Assembly: GCA_044238605.1 (NCBI GenBank)
Contig: JBIICY010000002.1
Span: 124,001-188,000 of the forward strand
DNA from: UBA10438 sp044238605
Lineage (GTDB): Bacteria; Bacteroidota; Ignavibacteria; Kapaibacteriales; Kapaibacteriaceae
DNA length: 64,000 nt
Direction: 5' to 3'
Part shown: positions 62,154 to 64,000 of the stretch, piece after piece
How the letters are laid out: every line of letters begins with the position of its first letter
Position numbering within the stretch: the stretch's first letter is position 1
Made by a program: the position numbers and the translations under genes
Notes under the pieces: model-generated
The model's database searches: none
What the model saw: only the letters and a program-made list of their open reading frames with translations
What the model was told of the DNA's origin: nothing

Positions 62154-64000
62154 TGAGCATGCAACATCACAAGTCCTTTCCCATCACAGCGTGGGCGGTT
62201 GAGAATCGTACTACCATCTATGTGATGTCCTTGATCATCTCGCTTCTCGGAATCATCACGTACATCAGATTACCCAAAGAACAGTTCCCAGACATTGTCG
62301 TTCCCACGGTATTGGTAACGACAATCCAGGCCGGGATGACGCCAACCGACATCGAAAATCTCATCACGCGGCCTATTGAAAAGCAGATGAAGTCTGTGGC
62401 CGACGTGAAGAAAGTAACAAGCTCTAGTCTGCCTGACGCGTCTGTTGTTGTTGTTGAGTTTACAACAGGCATCGACCCTGTTGTGGCTAAACAACGCGTT
62501 TCCGATGCTGTTGATAAATCTCGCACGGATTTGCCGAATCAGCTTACAAAGGAGCCTCAAGTAGCGGAGATTGATTTTTCTGAGTTCCCAATCATGAACG
62601 TGAACATTTCAGGTTCTGTTGGTATGGGTGCTCTGAAGCAGTTTGCTGATGAACTTCAGGATAAGCTTGAGTCGCTTCCCGAAATTCGTCGCGTTGATAT
62701 CATCGGCTCTCTAGACAAGGAAGTCCGTGTAGATATCGATCCATACCGCCTGCAGGCAATGGGAATGTCCTTTGATGATGTCTCCCGTGCTATTCAGTTT
62801 GAGAACATGAATATCTCCGGTGGAGAGCTGCTCAATGACGGTGTGCGACGAAACATTCAAATCAGTGGGGAGTTCGCTTCGGTAGAACAGATCAGCAACG
62901 TGGTTGTGCGAAGTATGCGAGGAGCCACTGCATATGTCAGAGACATTGCAACGGTAACCGAGACTACAAAGGAACAACAGAGCTTTGCCCGACTTGACGG
63001 GAAAGACGTCATCACATTAGCCGTGTTGAAGAAGGCAGGCGAGAACCTCATCAACGCATCCGATCAGATTCAGGCTATTGTGGCTGAGTACCAAAAGACG
63101 AGACTGCCGAAAAGCGTATCGGTAACGATAACCAACGACCAGTCCGTTGCCACCCGAATCAATCTTACCGATCTTATCAATACCATTATCATCGGTTTTC
63201 TGCTGGTTACCGTTGTATTGATGTTTTTCATGGGCGTTCAGAATGCGTTGTTCGTTGGGTTGGCTACGCCACTGTCTTCGTTCATCGCATTCTTGATCAT
63301 GCCGAGTTTCGATTTTACCTTCAACGTTGTTGTAACGTTCGGTTTTCTCCTGGCACTCGGAATTGTTGTAGATGACGCTATCGTCGTCATTGAGAACACC
63401 CACCGTCTCCATACGAAGCACAATGTTGACATTAAAACTGCCGCGAAATGTGCTGCAGCTGAGGTGTTTGCTCCTGTGGTTGCTGGTACCCTGACTACTC
63501 TCGCCCCTTTCGTGCCTCTCCTGTTCTGGCCAGGGCTGGTTGGGGAGTTCATGGTCTACCTGCCATCGATTCTTATCATCACACTAACTGCATCATTGAT
63601 TGTTGCCTACATCATGAATCCGGTTTTTGCTGTGGACTTCATGGACCGCAAGCCGGTGGTGTTGACGAAGCGATTGCTAACAACGTATGGCATCGTGCTT
63701 GGCTTACTGAGTGTTGTGGGTATCGCAACAGGACAACTCTGGATAACGACGCTCGTGCTCTTCGGCATCACATTCTGGTACGTCAACAGGGCCTACATCA
63801 CGCCGCGCTTGATACGCCCGTTTCAAGATCGAACACTGCCGGGAATCATGGATCTCTACCGCCGTGTGTTGCACTGGGCGCTGGCCGGTAGCCGTCCATG
63901 GCAGGTCATTGGTTCAATGGTTGCCTTGTTGATCGCTACAATTATGCTCATGGTTGTGGCAGGGCCCGAGACAACATTCTTTCCAAGCGCTGATCCAAAC
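62153..64000 (+). CDS. RND multidrug efflux pump (AcrB/HAE1 type), N-terminal part
   Basis: 616 codons are visible and the frame runs off the window end, against about 1050 in full AcrB-type pumps. It opens MSMQHHKSFPITAWAVENRT, with a first membrane helix and then RLPKEQFPDIVVPTV, the usual RND start. Pore-domain segments (DIENLITRPIEKQMKSV, DVSRAIQFENMNISGG) follow, and the proton-relay helix GIVVDDAIVVIENTHR contains the Asp-Asp pair. It uses proton influx to expel substrates through the TolC channel at the head of the operon. Confidence 0.93.
   Translation, partial: MSMQHHKSFPITAWAVENRTTIYVMSLIISLLGIITYIRLPKEQFPDIVVPTVLVTTIQAGMTPTDIENLITRPIEKQMKSVADVKKVTSSSLPDASVVVVEFTTGIDPVVAKQRVSDAVDKSRTDLPNQLTKEPQVAEIDFSEFPIMNVNISGSVGMGALKQFADELQDKLESLPEIRRVDIIGSLDKEVRVDIDPYRLQAMGMSFDDVSRAIQFENMNISGGELLNDGVRRNIQISGEFASVEQISNVVVRSMRGATAYVRDIATVTETTKEQQSFARLDGKDVITLAVLKKAGENLINASDQIQAIVAEYQKTRLPKSVSVTITNDQSVATRINLTDLINTIIIGFLLVTVVLMFFMGVQNALFVGLATPLSSFIAFLIMPSFDFTFNVVVTFGFLLALGIVVDDAIVVIENTHRLHTKHNVDIKTAAKCAAAEVFAPVVAGTLTTLAPFVPLLFWPGLVGEFMVYLPSILIITLTASLIVAYIMNPVFAVDFMDRKPVVLTKRLLTTYGIVLGLLSVVGIATGQLWITTLVLFGITFWYVNRAYITPRLIRPFQDRTLPGIMDLYRRVLHWALAGSRPWQVIGSMVALLIATIMLMVVAGPETTFFPSADPN

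Overview
The window is a gene-dense bacterial chromosome segment. No stretch over about 150 bases lacks a gene, and I see no insertion sequence, prophage, CRISPR array or rRNA. The lineage is most likely Bacteroidota or its FCB relatives, possibly a Kapabacteria/Ignavibacteria-like group; this is inference. It rests on three type IX secretion (T9SS) components (SprA, PorQ, a PorU-like C25 peptidase), promoters with the Bacteroidota -7 motif TAnnTTTG, and hopanoid/carotenoid-type prenyl synthases. Both window edges cut genes: sprA on the left, an RND pump on the right.

Layout. 1-3609: C-terminal half of sprA. 3724-10400: one compact + strand operon, parA-parB-thioesterase-porQ-lycopene cyclase-VWA protein-Ogg2 glycosylase. 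10433-13002: a FlK-like thioesterase head-to-head with mtaB-dppA. 13005-17730 (-): dnaE2-truA-M48 lipoprotein peptidase. 17828-21165 (+): DUF2911 protein and PIG-L deacetylase. 21183-23833: a damage-response island, (-) HTH/UmuD fusion, Y-family (ImuB-like) protein without a palm, DUF6504 protein, and (+) alkB. 23849-28235 (-): ppiD, hpnC, hpnD, nuoE. 28333-31235: MBL hydrolase and Rieske protein (+), PASTA protein (-), DHH phosphoesterase (+). 31232-32575 (-): lysine 6-aminotransferase. 32724-46117 (+): unknown membrane protein, PorU-like peptidase, gyrA, TonB-receptor-like barrel, fadD. 46147-48613 (-): tRNA(CAT), bifunctional nuclease, etfA, etfB. 48660-55823 (-): uvrA followed by an ABC exporter-HlyD-TolC operon. 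55936-64000 (+): TolC-TetR-MacA/MacB-type ABC efflux-RND efflux operon.

The most unusual content is the mutagenesis/SOS set. An UmuD-type autoprotease is fused to a DNA-binding HTH. It is followed by a Y-family relative that keeps the HhH and little-finger regions and a clamp-motif-like segment, but has lost most of the palm and the first catalytic Asp. A DUF6504 protein follows. dnaE2 lies 4 kb away. The inverted repeat TATAC-N5-GTATA (one mismatch at dnaE2) sits on the promoters of both dnaE2 and the ImuB-like gene, suggesting one regulon. The second notable item is the type I-like exporter at 51238, whose nucleotide-binding domain has lost Walker A, Walker B, the signature and the H-loop. 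Smaller observations are tandem parS half-sites before parA, a recurrent TAnnTTTG promoter placed so close to ATG that several genes should be leaderless, overlapping divergent gene starts, and terminators buried in neighbouring coding sequence.
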